DNA of 64,000 nt, from assembly GCA_037893225.1 (NCBI GenBank), contig JAZGUH010000724.1, positions 310,001 through 374,000 of the forward strand, written 5' to 3'. Below are positions 21,901-32,500 of this stretch, in pieces. How positions within the stretch are numbered: the first letter of the stretch is position 1; each line of letters starts with the position of its first letter. A model generated the notes under the pieces. That model did not search any database. It was not told the origin of the DNA and worked only from the letters and a program-made list of their open reading frames with translations. Source of the DNA: Hippasteria phrygiana (taxonomy: Eukaryota; Echinodermata; Asteroidea; Valvatida; Goniasteridae). The translations under genes were made by a program, and so were the position numbers.

Positions 21901-23525
21901 AATTTGACGTCATGGTGATGCCCAATCTCTATGGCAACATCATCAGTAACATCGGGGCGGGGCTTGTCGGGGGGCCAGGGATCGTGCCAGGCCAGAATAT
22001 CGGAGAGGACTTTGCCGTCTTTGAAACGGTGAGAAAAGAATGACAACTTTACGACTGGAATTTACACTTCTACTGGAAACTCTTCCACTTAAAATGCTTC
22101 GCATGAAATCTTTTCTGCTAATCCATGGGCTAAATATTCTTTTATGATAATCTGGAAGGTTTTTATGTATGAAATGTCTCACATCTTCATCGCTTGTATT
22201 GACTTTAATCCTAACCCTGCCAGACGAAAAATAGAAAAGAAAAAAAGAAAATTGTGGATACATTGCTCTCATTCGCTAAATATCTGCCCATCACTTGGCC
22301 CAAACACTTAATAGTGATTATCTATAAGGACTCATTTTTCAAACACATTGTCCTCCTGCGCAAAGGCCACCAGAAACACCGGCAAGACCATCGCGGGGAA
22401 GAACGTAGCTAACCCCACGGCCATGCTGTTTGCTGGCTGCCTCCTCCTGAGACATCTGGGCTTGCATCGACACGCCGACCGCATCAACGATGCCGTCATC
22501 AAAACAGTCCTGGAGAACAAGGTGAGTTATAAGCATGCTTGATGTCTTGAGTGCGCAATCCCCATCTATGAGTGAATGGACTGTCTTCCGTGTGAAGTGA
22601 TTTGTAGATTTGGGGGACACCAGTAATATTTAGCAAATGCCCTGCTAAGTCTGAACCCCTCCTCCCCATGTTGTCAGAATTACAAGTCAAAATTTGTTAT
22701 CTGGTTTAGCTGAATGGGCATGTTAACTGCAGCTGTAATACTCAAAGGTCAGCAGCAATGAAATTAATAATAATGTGTAGATTTATCTGACAAGTTCATG
22801 GAACTCGAGCTGGTACATTACCACCCCTGCTCAACAGGCCCATCAATCATTCCTGAAACCTTCTCAGCTCCCTGGGGAGTATACAGCCCCGGCTGCAAGT
22901 TAAGCGCACTGTGGGCTAATCAAACACATAACCATCACTGCACTCACAGGAATACATTTACTCCTGGGTGGAGAGAAGCAGTGGGAGACATTTGACACCT
23001 GGTGGCAGTATGCACACTGGTCCTTTGTGCTCGTTCTGAGCGTACGTGCGTAGTTCTGAGCGTGCGCGCTTAATTATTAACGTGTGTGCGTAGTTCTGAG
23101 CATGCATGCATAGTTCTGAGCATACGCGCATAGTTCTGAGCATGCGCGCATAGTTCTGAGCATGTGCAGAACTGGTGAGAAAAATGGAAAAGGACCGGTA
23201 TGTCTGCTGCCACCATGCCTCTCAAAAGTCTCCCATTCATGACAAAGTGTCTTGCTCAAGGACACAAGCACCATGACTTCCCCTCGGCTGGGCTCGAACC
23301 CACAATCTGTCGTATCGCCGAGATCTTGGGTCCAGAACACTGTCCAGAACACCAGGAAAAATGCATTTACATGGTTCTGAAAAGCCATGCTCTATCCGAT
23401 GATAGGCTTGTGGATAATGCTGTCGTTTCGCCTTCCGACAGGTGCACACAGCTGATCTAGGGGGCAGTGCAACCACAACAGATGTAGTGGAAGGAGTCAT
23501 CAGAGAAATACAGGCCAGCAAATAG
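9964..23525 (+). CDS. IDH3G: Mitochondrial NAD-dependent isocitrate dehydrogenase, regulatory (gamma-type) subunit
   Basis: Ten exons: 9964-10056, 15331-15384, 16152-16249, 17569-17751, 18277-18409, 20098-20231, 21102-21204, 21882-22028, 22366-22521 and 23442-23525. All introns are GT-AG and the frame is kept throughout. The product is 394 aa, against 393 for human IDH3G. It starts with an arginine-rich, acid-poor leader ([19 protein letters not shown]), as expected for matrix import. Family landmarks are [57 protein letters not shown] and [10 protein letters not shown]. The subunit would join the IDH3 heteromer of the citric acid cycle (isocitrate to 2-oxoglutarate with NAD+), where gamma is regulatory. 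The first part and ATRNTGK are gamma-like, while TRHNNID, DNCCMQLV and FDYAT look beta-like, so an ancestral or beta-type regulatory subunit is the alternative. Confidence 0.9.
10184..11020. mobile_element. Near-perfect palindromic element with 9-bp target duplication
   Basis: Two arms of about 400 bp are almost exact reverse complements. They begin TACTCCTAGAACTATGAGG and meet near 10600 around a short centre with GCATGCA. The flanks carry the same 9 bp, AGATTGGAC, at 10175-10183 and 11021-11029. Open frames of 88-101 codons occur in near-identical form on both strands only because the arms mirror each other. The duplication length and long arms suggest a Mutator-like or foldback MITE. Single-arm relatives lie at 14622-15147 and 60773-61150. 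Confidence 0.85.
12841..14440. repeat. Long interspersed repeat rich in TGACGTCA/TGATGACGTCATCA
   Basis: The segment begins GGCTTTTCCGGCTTCC and ends with CGGAAAAGCCCTCTGTTCTG. It carries repeated GTGACGTCATGATGACGTCA-type motifs near 13062, 13230, 13615, 13750, 13918, 14035 and 14205. An internal block of about 150 bp (containing CATAGACTTTGTACAC and TGGTCACTAAACAA) occurs twice, near 12950 and 14090. There is a TTC-rich microsatellite near 12902. No protein is recognisable. Confidence 0.7.
14622..15147. mobile_element. One-armed relative of the palindromic element
   Basis: After a smaller inverted repeat (14630-14825, arms around GAAGTACGGCACGCACGGCA), the sequence follows the right arm of the 10184-11020 element and ends with CCCATAGTTCTAGGGGTA. 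The outer left arm is missing. A 72-codon frame at 14845-15063 resembles one in the copy at 60773-61150. Confidence 0.7.
15500..15709. mobile_element. TTAACCCCTTG-family MITE, copy A
   Basis: Ends TTAACCCCTTG and CAAGGGGTTAA with TTAA at both borders. The inside contains GCAGCCAAGC and CAATAATGGATTG, shared with copies at 46910, 52892, 54916 and 63804. Confidence 0.75.
16374..16561. mobile_element. tRNA-like repeat remnant
   Basis: GTGGGATTTGAACCTGCTACCTC is a minus-strand B-box/T-arm-like segment. It is followed by TTGGCGGTCTCCCAGTATCA and a tail with CAATGTGGGGATCACTAATGAGG. The order matches the tRNA-like foldback element at 53951-54259, so this is a diverged, one-ended copy. Confidence 0.55.
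16621..16733. mobile_element. MITE with telomere-like CCCTAACCCT ends, copy 1
   Basis: Ends TTAACCCTAACCCT and AGGGTTAGGGTTAA, both with TTAA at the border. The inside contains TGCCAGACGCAGCACAGTGC. Two other copies lie at 44500-44649 and 63667-63807. Confidence 0.75.
18637..19102 (+). mobile_element. Nested TTAA MITE, insertion 1
   Basis: The element occupies 18641-19098 with TTAA on both sides (18637-18640, 19099-19102). Ends GGTAGTGTACATGATTGG and CCAATCGTGTACACTACAT. Removing it restores the interior of the hAT-like host as seen in the solo copy at 63150. Confidence 0.85.
19183..19643 (-). mobile_element. Nested TTAA MITE, insertion 2, opposite orientation
   Basis: The element occupies 19187-19639 between TTAA at 19183-19186 and 19640-19643. 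It is the reverse complement of insertion 1, so the pair forms a 1-kb inverted repeat. The join around the insertion matches the solo hAT copy (GCAATTTTAATAGAAAAG there). Confidence 0.85.
22999..23219. repeat. Tandem array of about 20-bp units (TAGTTCTGAGCATGCGCGCA)
   Basis: About six imperfect units of TAGTTCTGAGCATGCGCGCA lie between arms containing GGTGGCAG and CTGCCACC. It is an expanded relative of the hairpin at 5978-6105. It lies in the last IDH3G intron. Confidence 0.65.
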
Positions 23526-23615
23526 TAGAGTTTCCATTATCCGGTTGGGGAAGGGAAAGGTAGGAAAAGGTTGAGGAAACTGGGCCGCCAACGACACAAT
23601 TTAGGACCCCATTGC

Positions 23616-23957
23616 CAGAGATGTATTCCAGTCTATCACAAGTCCCTGCAAGTCCATCACAAGCCCTCCAGTCCTAATCCCAATCACAAGCTATTCAAAT
23701 GAGCTTTGACAAAGGCGTTCCTTTGTCATTGTTCATCCAGTTACTTGTGACCAGCTTTGTGAAAGGGCTTCTGACTGGACTTGACAGGCATGCAACTTTT
23801 CCTCGGATCAGCTGATTTCCTCGTTTTTCACTTCACACTTATGCCATCAAAAATTGAAAAACACTGTACAAAGTCAGCTTTTTGTTAATTCCAAGTTGCA
23901 TGCCTGACTTGCGAAAGGACTTGTGAAAGGACTTGCAGGGACTCGAGTACAACTCTG
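23616..23957. mobile_element. CAGAGATGTA-ended MITE with AAGTCCATCACA units, copy 1
   Basis: Ends CAGAGATGTATTCCAGTC and GACTCGAGTACAACTCTG. Near the ends are direct units of the form AAGTCCATCACA and GAAAGGACTTG. The family also occurs at 51583-51968 and 56011-56212, and in a diverged longer form at 26363-26964. It starts 90 bp after the IDH3G stop codon. Confidence 0.65.
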
Positions 23958-24140
23958 CCCATTGCACATGTCCATAGGTAGGGGAGTCCCAAAACTTAAG
24001 ACCGGCAATACTGGAAAAAGTTGTTCTGGGCTAACACTGAGCTATCGGCTCACCTTGGACATGTAGAGCTATCGGCTCACCTTGGACATGTAGATTTGTC
24101 CTGGATCCTGTATGGTAGAAGGATGCAGCCTTAAGCATTC

Positions 24141-24765
24141 CACCTACCAATTTTTAGCTTCAACCCTAACCTTCCCAAATCCCCCAAAATCCTCTTTGCC
24201 AAATGGAAGAATTTGGAGGATTGAGGGTCATTGGAAGTTGAAGCACCGGAGGAATTTGCAGGATTGAGTGCATAAATAAGGGGATTTTGCCTCTGGAGGA
24301 AAATGGAGGATCCAGGTCATCAGGCCCAATCTGATGCTGGTTGATTACGGAGGATTGAGGTTACTAGGGTGTTTACCAAATCCCCTGGGGGAATTTGGAG
24401 GATTCATGCAATGGTCCCCATCAGAGGATTTTGGAGGATTCAGGTTACATGCAGCTCGAACACTTTGAAATCAGAGGATGTTGGAGGATTCAGGTTACTT
24501 GGAGGAAAAATGACGTAGGGAGTTAGGGTTAAACTAATTAGAGAGAGAGAGAAGCTTGTTCGAACCTGTACTCACCAAATCCACTTGGTCACAAAGGACT
24601 GTGGGAAGAAATCATGCAGCAGTTCCTCAGCTGTCTAGATTCTACAGTGCTCTCTACGTAACGTCTGCCCGCAGTTCCTAGCAATCAAGTGATTTGGGTG
24701 AGTGCGAGTTCAAACATGCTTCTCTAGCTGCAAAATGTTAGTTTAAGGCTAAAAATTGGTAGGTG
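24141..24765. mobile_element. MITE with CACCTACCAATTTTTAGC ends
   Basis: The ends CACCTACCAATTTTTAGCTT and AAGGCTAAAAATTGGTAGGTG are inverted. The interior contains degenerate repeats of TTGGAGGATTCAGGTTAC and no coding sequence. Confidence 0.65.
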
Positions 24766-25032
24766 CAAAACCACATCTTCCTTGTGCAAAAAGATCTAGA
24801 ACAAATTGACATGTCCGTGTTAAAAGCAGTTTTATTGCCAAAGAAACACTTTTTGGAGATATTCAGTGTATACGATCTCAGTTTAGGTTATTGCTTTTTT
24901 TTTGTGTGTGGAAAAAACAAACCTCAAGGAATAGCCCTCAGTACAAATGATGTTGCACTGTTGACCATGTTAGCCGAGTGTCAACATGTGGAAAGATTAC
25001 CACGTCCTTGTGTGTTGTTTCTCCTACGAAAT

Positions 25033-25304
25033 GGGTCATTCCATAATTTTGGGGTCCACAAGTGTGTCTTTTTAGTGTCCCTGTTACACCTGACCCGTGT
25101 AATTTCCCATCAAGTATCATTAAAATTGACTTCACACTATTTTTTTACTTGTTTGCCAGGTACTTTGCTTTTAATACACAATCACTCTTGGAGATAGAAG
25201 GCATAAAAGAATGTGTCTGGAATTGCAAAATCTTATACATGTCACTATGTAACAGGGACACCACAAATTTCGCACTTTTGGACCCCAAATTTATGGAATG
25301 ACCC
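25033..25304. mobile_element. MITE with GGGTCATTCCATAA ends, copy 1
   Basis: Ends GGGTCATTCCATAATTTTGG and CCAAATTTATGGAATGACCC. The interior carries GTGTCCCTGTTACA and its mirrored form. Copy at 62711-62990; partial copies near 44817 and 48040. Confidence 0.75.
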
Positions 25305-25526
25305 ATATTGTAAGTAAGTGCTGATTTTGAGGATTATTTTTGCTTTGTATTAGAGGCCTATAAACAAAAACCATTGTGGTGTCCTGATGTCTTGATGATA
25401 CCACGGCGCACTGTTCTGTCCCTTCCTCTTTCACGCATGCAACAAGGAAAAACCAGAGTGACATTTGTACCGAGGGCCGTAACTGCAAGGGGTACATTAA
25501 CACCCCCCCAAAAAAAGCAATAAGAA

Positions 25527-25550
25527 CACACACGCACACACACACACTTT
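25527..25550. repeat. AC-rich microsatellite
   Basis: A short run of CA/CACG dinucleotides within a region (25380-26060) that contains several CACACA tracts. No gene is visible around it. Confidence 0.6.
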
Positions 25551-26115
25551 TGTTTATACTCTAACTTTTTGCAACAACTCCCATTGGTTTTGTACACACC
25601 TACGAATCGAGGACAATCCTCGATTCGCACACCCCATTGTCCTCTTACATCATTCTTTTGTTCCCTGTCCTCGGGATGAATGTGTACACATGTACACACA
25701 CACACGTGCGTTTTCCTATCCTCCTGAGGACCATGAATGGAACCCTTCTTTTGTTCCCTTTGTTTGTACTCTAACTTTTTCCGAACAGCTCCCATAAGGT
25801 TTGTACACGAAATTCTTCTGAGGACTCAGCCCAAGTCCTCGGTGTCATTGTTATCCCTAATCCCCCATTGTCCCAAGTCCTCTCTCGTATAGCTTGACCC
25901 ACTCACAAGTGTGTAATATACCTGCAATCGTGGACGTCCCATTGTTCCTCTTTTGTTTTTCGGAAGACCTCCCATTGGTTTTGTACACGATTTTTAATCG
26001 TGGACGTTCGGTCAAACGTGGACCCTTTGTCTGCGCCCGAATTCTTTTGTCCAAGGTCCACGATTGACGGTATATACATACTCACAAAAAAAAACCAAAA
26101 TGAGGCTTGTGCCCC

Positions 26116-26152
26116 CCACCCCCCCCCCCCCCCCCCCTCCCCCCCCCCCCCC
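26116..26152. repeat. Poly-C tract
   Basis: A nearly pure C run broken by single T bases. Chance open frames across it encode proline or glycine runs and are not genes. Confidence 0.8.
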
Positions 26153-26362
26153 CAAATGGAGATTGCAGTTGTGAACCAAAAGCTATGCCTCTCATTTGCC
26201 CATAAGAAAAAGTCGTTCCTGGTAGAGATTTCTTTGCATATGTGTGATAAGTAACACTGAATCTGTTGAATTCAATCACAGAATTGTATGGTAAGTTGTC
26301 AACTCTTTGGATTTTAAACTAACAGAAACCCCCCTTTTTTCCTTCTTTATTCCATAGAAGGC

Positions 26363-26964
26363 ACCAGTGATGTAGTCGAAACCATCACAAGACCATGCAC
26401 GAGACCATTCACAAGAACATTCACAAAACCATTCACAAGGTATCTGCGAGTCTTTAAAAAGTCTTAAAAAGTCTGAAATTGAATTTTCTCAATTTAAGGC
26501 TTTAAAAAGAAAGTAAAAAGTATTAAATTGAGTTCTCCAAGGTCTTAAAAAAATTGAAGAAGCTAATAATGATTTTTTTATCAGCTCGTAAATAACAATC
26601 ACACGGTGTGTGTAAACAAATTAGCTATTGGAGCGCATAGCAATTTTTTTACGGAAAGCTGATCGCACGTGGCAGACACCGCACAATGTATTCACTGAGC
26701 ATTCCAATCCTGGGATCCAAAATCCACCCATACATCTAGTGCCGGTCTGCTTATTTTTGGTCTTAAATCTTGTTTAGGGCAGCATTAAAAGGTTCTTAAA
26801 GTCTTAAAATTTGACTCTCTGAAACATGCAGATACCATGCACAAGACGAGCTTGTTACAGGCACAAGTAACAGGCATAAACCATGACAAAGGAATGCTTT
26901 TATTACAGTTTATTTGAATAGCTTGAGACTTGGATTAAGACGATGGTCTCAACTACATCACTGG
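26363..26964. mobile_element. Diverged long member of the CAGAGATGTA family
   Basis: Ends CCAGTGATGTAGTCGAAACC and GTCTCAACTACATCACTGG. It has direct units of the kind ACCATTCACAAG at the left and TTTAAAAAG-rich sequence inside. No transposase is recognisable. Confidence 0.55.
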
Positions 26965-26999
26965 AAGACACTGCTTTTGTTAAACTTTGAATTCACCAT

Positions 27000-28600
27000 A
27001 ATATTGCAATAAGTTGTCTTTTTGTAAAATTAGATTTTTGGTTTGAATGAAATCTTATAATTTGTTGAATTGCAGGTTTTGCGTAGATTGTTTATTGAAG
27101 AAAATGATGTTATAGTTGAACTTTTTCTGTATGCTGTCTGTAAGGTTTGAAGTTGCTTTTTAATGGTTGATATTTTAAATGCAAACTTAAAGGTGCAATA
27201 TATGACGTTTGCTCCAGAATATTTATAGGTGCTCTTTTTTTTTGCCAACAGTTTCAAGAGTTTTTATTAAAAAAAAAAGTTCTCCTGCCGGGTTGTAAAC
27301 ACACCTTTGTAAACTTCTCACTATACCGAAAGTACATGTACATGTAGATTCCGTTGAATTAAATCTATTGAGAAAGCAGTAAAAAAATTAAGGTCTTGTG
27401 ATTTTGTGGGATGTGTTTTGTCATTCGGCAGATTAAAGATATGCTTCTTGTTTTTCTCACCAAATAGACACAATTTTGTCAGTTTTTTTAGGGAAACAAT
27501 CAAGCTTGACAAAGACTGGCAGTCATGACTTTTGACGTGGCCTTCTCAAAATTCCAAAATGCCGTGGCCCCACAACCTGGTTGGGGAAGGGGGGTGGGGT
27601 TGGGAATTTTTTTTGGGGGGGGGGGGAGAGGCAGGGTTGGTCGGGGTATCGTTGAAAAATTGGGTTCATTGATGGGGATGTGGTTTGGGAAACAATTACA
27701 GAAAGATTTTTGACAAAAATGCTTCACTGTCACTCCAGCTGTATTTTCCTCGTTTGTTTTTATTTGAAAACACTTTTGATGAATTTTTTGGGTTCATATT
27801 TCTTAACAGTTTTTGATACCCAAATTGATAATGTTTGAAACTACTGCAGTAATTTATCATATGAATTGAATGCGCCATCCCACCCACCCAGCGCATTTAA
27901 AGAGGCTTCGAGAGTTTTGTGCCATGTACATAATTGTCACTTGTGAAATAGTTAGATTTTTTAACATACTTCACTTAAGATTCAAGCATATTTACAAATT
28001 ATTTACAAAATATATTTACAGATGATATATTTAAAAAAAAGTATATTTACACATTTGCATATTCCAACTGTATCAGTCAAGTCATGATTCAGTTTGTAAA
28101 AACCCTGAAATATCACAAAGATCATGTGCAATTTGCAAAAGGATACAGGTTTTTACTTGATTTCTTTTCTACACTAGTGCGATTTTCCCCCTTTACTTTC
28201 TGTCAGCTTGCAGAAAGGTTTGTCATTTTTCAATACTACGATTGGCCTAAATATCTTTTTGTAGTTGATACTGAATGCACTATCCAACGTGACCAGCTCA
28301 TTGAAAAGATGCTGTACATGTATATGTGTATACTCAAAATCTTGATATGTTTGCCTTCGAGATTCGGCAAAATACAATTGAATTGTTTAATAAAACATTT
28401 CATCAAATTTTGGGTTTTAACAAATTATTCTGCATTGTCAGAGATCACAATCTGACTTTTTTTACAAACAAAATATTTACAGTATTTAATATTTACAAAG
28501 TTGAATATCAACTTTTATCTTTTTTTTTCATCCAAGTCATATGAAAGCACCAGAACCTTTTTATTTTCACAGATTGAGACCAATATAATGTTGGAGTAAC
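27000..28600. other. AT-rich intergenic stretch between converging genes
   Basis: There is a G run near 27616 and a 123-codon plus-strand frame at 28084-28455 whose AT-driven composition (many F, I, L, K) resembles no family. AATAAA occurs near 28390. The stretch could include IDH3G 3' untranslated sequence, but nothing proves it. Confidence 0.35.
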
Positions 28601-28617
28601 AGAATCCATCATGTTTT

Positions 28618-28885
28618 ATTTATTTATTTATTTATTTATTTTAATTAAATTCTTTCTGGTAATGAAACCAAAGATTCCTCATATTCATTGTAGGAAGAAG
28701 ACGGAGAAATGTTCGGTTTTAGAGGTGGAAGGAAAACCCCAGAATTATATTTTGGGGAACCCCACGGAATCAGGCAGGGACTGAAAACCCAACCCACATG
28801 TCGGCCGTAGTGGGATTCGAACCCAGGTCACAGAAGTGAACTGAAAGGTGTGGAAAGTACCACTAGGCTAACCTGACTCCCCTCG
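28618..28885 (-). mobile_element. tRNA-headed SINE with Deu-like central region (copy 2)
   Basis: Read on the minus strand: head with A box TTAGCCTAGTGGTA and B box GGGTTCGAATCCC, then GTGGGTTGGG, GGGGTTTTCCTTCCACC and a (AAAT)n tail seen here as the TTTA run at 28618-28642. This is the cleaner of two copies in the window (the other is at 3845). A pol III-type head, shared core and simple-repeat tail are the SINE plan. Confidence 0.75.
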
Positions 28886-29513
28886 GCAATATCATGCAAT
28901 AGAGCAATGAATTTGATTTTTTTTTTTTGGCTTTGGTTTGTAGTGATAGATTCAGGAGACTGATGTAAAACCTGACTTGAGCTTTACTGAATCCGAACCC
29001 ATACAGAATTGTTATGAGGACGACACTCAACTGTTGCACGACTGCCAAACATTTTCCAATATGATGGATTTGCTCAGTTCTTCCAAACAGGCTTCGTCTC
29101 ACGCCTAGTTTCCATACACCTTCCATTACAGACAGCTAGTTGGAAATGTTTCCTCTAGCAACACTGCAGACATTCCCACTGATACAAAAAGCATCTTAAC
29201 CAATCGCCAATAATTGTTGTTTGAAACAACTGTTTTTTCCCACTGCTGTCTATTCAATTATTGATATCCTTATTGTAGTGAGCAAATTAATGATCTCCTT
29301 GCATTATAGGTTGAGTTTAAAGTGACATGGATTCATATGGAAACTAGGCATACATTATCTGTGATTCTTTGATTGAACATTACAAGGTCTCTTGTGGTCG
29401 CCTACGTCTAGTTCCCGTAGAAAGTGTAGGCATCAGGTGCTTCGTCAAACTGTCATGCAGTGGCATCGAGAATTTGGAGTAGGACAGAGTAAAGCGTTTT
29501 CATTTGGTGCCTT

Positions 29514-32500
29514 TCAGACCACTCGCTTGGGCCCTCTTCTATCTGGGTTGAAGTCTGCCTGCAGCCATCGAGGTGTGGTAGACTCTGGAATTGTCTTGGT
29601 ACACACAGAAAGTTTGTCCATCCTTTTTGTTTTGGCAGCCATGGGTTCCCACCGCTTGATGAGTGATTTTTGTTCAGGGTCTTGGCTAAGGTCATCTCCC
29701 ACTTTCCAGACCTCTCGCTTTGGCCCACTTCCATCAGGCTTGAAGTCCGTCTTCAGCCATCGAGGTGTGGTGGACTCTGGTAATTGTTTCTTGGACTTGG
29801 ATATGATTTTATCCATCTTTTGTTTGGCAGCCGTGGGATCCCATCTCTTGGTTGGTTCCTGTTCAGGGGCCTCTCGCTTTGGTCCACTTACATCTGGCTT
29901 GAAGTCCGTCTTCAGCCATCGAGGTGTGGTGGACTCTGGTATTTTCTTCTTGGACTTGGAAATTTTCTCCATCTTGTTCTTGGCAGCAGACGGATCCCAT
30001 CTCTTGAAAGGTTTCTGTTCAGGATCCGGGATGAAGTCATCTCTCAGATAGCGTGGAATGTCAGCCTCTTGGAATGCTGTGTTGCTGTCCGGTTTCCCGG
30101 TCTGACGCAGGGAGTTTCTTAGCCTGTCTTGAGTTTCAACATCCAAGAAAGCCTGGGAAGACTCCAGTGATGGACTGCTCGGACGATCTTGGGTTACCTC
30201 AGCTCTCTTTGGAGGATATGCAACACTTTCTTCAACTAAATCATCAAGAAAAGCCTGAGACCACTTGGTGTCTTCCATGTCTGCATCAAGGGGTATGGAA
30301 GGGGTTGAATGTTCATCAGACTCGGAGGCATATTCTGAAGGACTGCGCACACGGTCCTGTGTTGTCTCTGCCGTCTTGTGGGCATAGAGGTCATTTTTCT
30401 CAGAATACATCATCGTCAGCCAAGACTTGCCACCAGGATGGACAACTGGAAGTTGCTTTGCTTGAATGTCATCTGTTGCAGTAATGCTTGTGGCCTTCTT
30501 TTCAGCTCTCAGAGCCTCACTAATTACGTCACTATTTCTGACTGAGTTCAGTTCCTCTGGTGAATCCAGAGGTGTGGTCGTTAGTGATTCTGATTTCAAA
30601 GGCTCAGCTCTGATGATCTTGCATGGTGGCATCTTATTCAAAATCCCAAGTATTTCCATGTCATCTGGAGAGGATTGCTGTAGCATCTCCTCAATGGCAT
30701 CAAACTCCGTCAAGCCCCTTTCTTTGGAAGGTTCATTTTTGCAAACAACTTCCGCTGTCGTACTTGCAGTGCACTTGTTGGCTAGTGTAGTGCTCGCTTC
30801 ACTCATTTGTCCAGACTTGGCCTCTTCTGATCTTCGAAGTTCGGTTGGTTCTTTGCTAGATGGAGAAAGTTCTTTCAGCAACTCGTCCATCATGTCAATT
30901 TCCTGTGATGTGTACTCCTTGGATGTTTTTCCTTGTGTCTTATCCTCTTCCTCGTGTGAATGGTCATCCCACGAGTTGTCATTTGTCTCTTGCTGTGATG
31001 GAGGCGGCTGTTTCTTTTCCTGACTGGAATTCCTGTTTTCCCCATCATCCCAAGAATCAAAGTCGTCAATATCAGTATTGGTGGTATCAGTGGCTAGGTA
31101 TTTGGCTGTTGACGATGCAATCTCATCAAAGTGCTGCTTCATGGTTTCAAACTCAGCAGATGGAGGACTTGGCATGTTGAACTCCTTCACTGTGATGTCA
31201 TCGGCAAGTTTGGTCTCAATCTGACGAGGGTAGGTTTTACTCATTCTCGCATCTCTGCCACTGGATGTCGATGCTGGCAGGTCGACGATGAGGGCATAGT
31301 CCTCCAAGACGTCATCCTCAAATGTACTGATGGAGTCTCCATCCCGGTCAGCCTTGGGTTGGTCTTCGAGAGTTTCCAACCAGCACGGCCGCGAAGCAAC
31401 TATTGGGGTTGCTTCTGGCGGGATGTCCATCTTTGATTCTGTACCGTCTTGAGCTACTGGCGCCTTGTCAGTCTTCAAGGAGCTGTCATCCGATGAGAGC
31501 TCGTGGAGAATCTGTTGCATAATCTGCCTCCTCTGCTCTTGCTGAGACTGCTTAGGGTTGATATTGCCATTGTCGTAACTAACCACTGATTTGATATCGG
31601 GGGCGATCAGTCTATCAGAAGATGTTCTGTCATCTTGGTACTTTGTTGGTTCTGGGGAAGATGTCGTCTTATCACATCCAAGTGATGATGGTAAAGTGTG
31701 GGATTTGGCCTCCTCTTGTCTGTAAATAAATATAATGAAGGTAAACAAAACCTTTAAATGCAATGCAAATAAATTCTTTTGGATTGAATTACGTGTTATT
31801 TTATATCATTCTTCCTCTTTTTCTTCATCGGTTTCATGCAGACATTAAGCCTTTCAGGAAAGAAGATCTCTATAATTCAAATAAGTCAGCCATATTATAA
31901 AAGAAACTAATGCACAGTTTGGGAATTCTTACTTGTGCGTGATGGTCATTACTTGGTCGCACGAACCAGACGCCAGATCAGTTGCGTCAGTAGACCTGCT
32001 GTCTGTGAGCTGTGCAGCTGTAGCCTTGACCGGGAGAGAAGTCTCACCATGATATCTCTGTGTCACTGGTCTCATCTCGGAGGCAACACTGATAACTGTT
32101 GTGTTGGGTATTTGTACGATGAGGTCTTGTTCAAGGCTGGTTTCTTTTGGAGATTCCACAGTTCTGCAACGTGCAAGTGTTGACTGAGGTTGTGCTGTCT
32201 CGCCTGACTTTGGTTTAACTTCTGTTTTCTCTCTGTGTTTACCTTTCTTTCCCTTCAAGAGCTTCCCGAGCCCCTTTCTCTTCTTTGTCTTCATATCAGG
32301 TGTTGGTCCCATTGTGTTAGTTGATTGGTTTTGGTTTATTGAAGAGTCTTGATTGGGGTCGAGTTGCTTTTTGGACTTCTTGAACAACCCTTGCTCTTTC
32401 TTGAATGTTTTCCAGAAGGAAGGTGGTTTGGTTGACTTTGAGCTCTCTTTGGTTGTGGCAGCATCATTTGGAAGAGTCTCTGCGTTTTGGACTTTGGCAA

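Noticed and set aside
28084..28455. 123-codon plus-strand frame
   Set aside because: AT-driven composition (F, I, L, K, Y) in an AT-rich stretch; probably chance in 3' flanking sequence.
30466..31023. 185-codon plus-strand frame antisense to the large gene
   Set aside because: Serine-rich shadow of the opposite strand's coding sequence, without a credible start context or homology.
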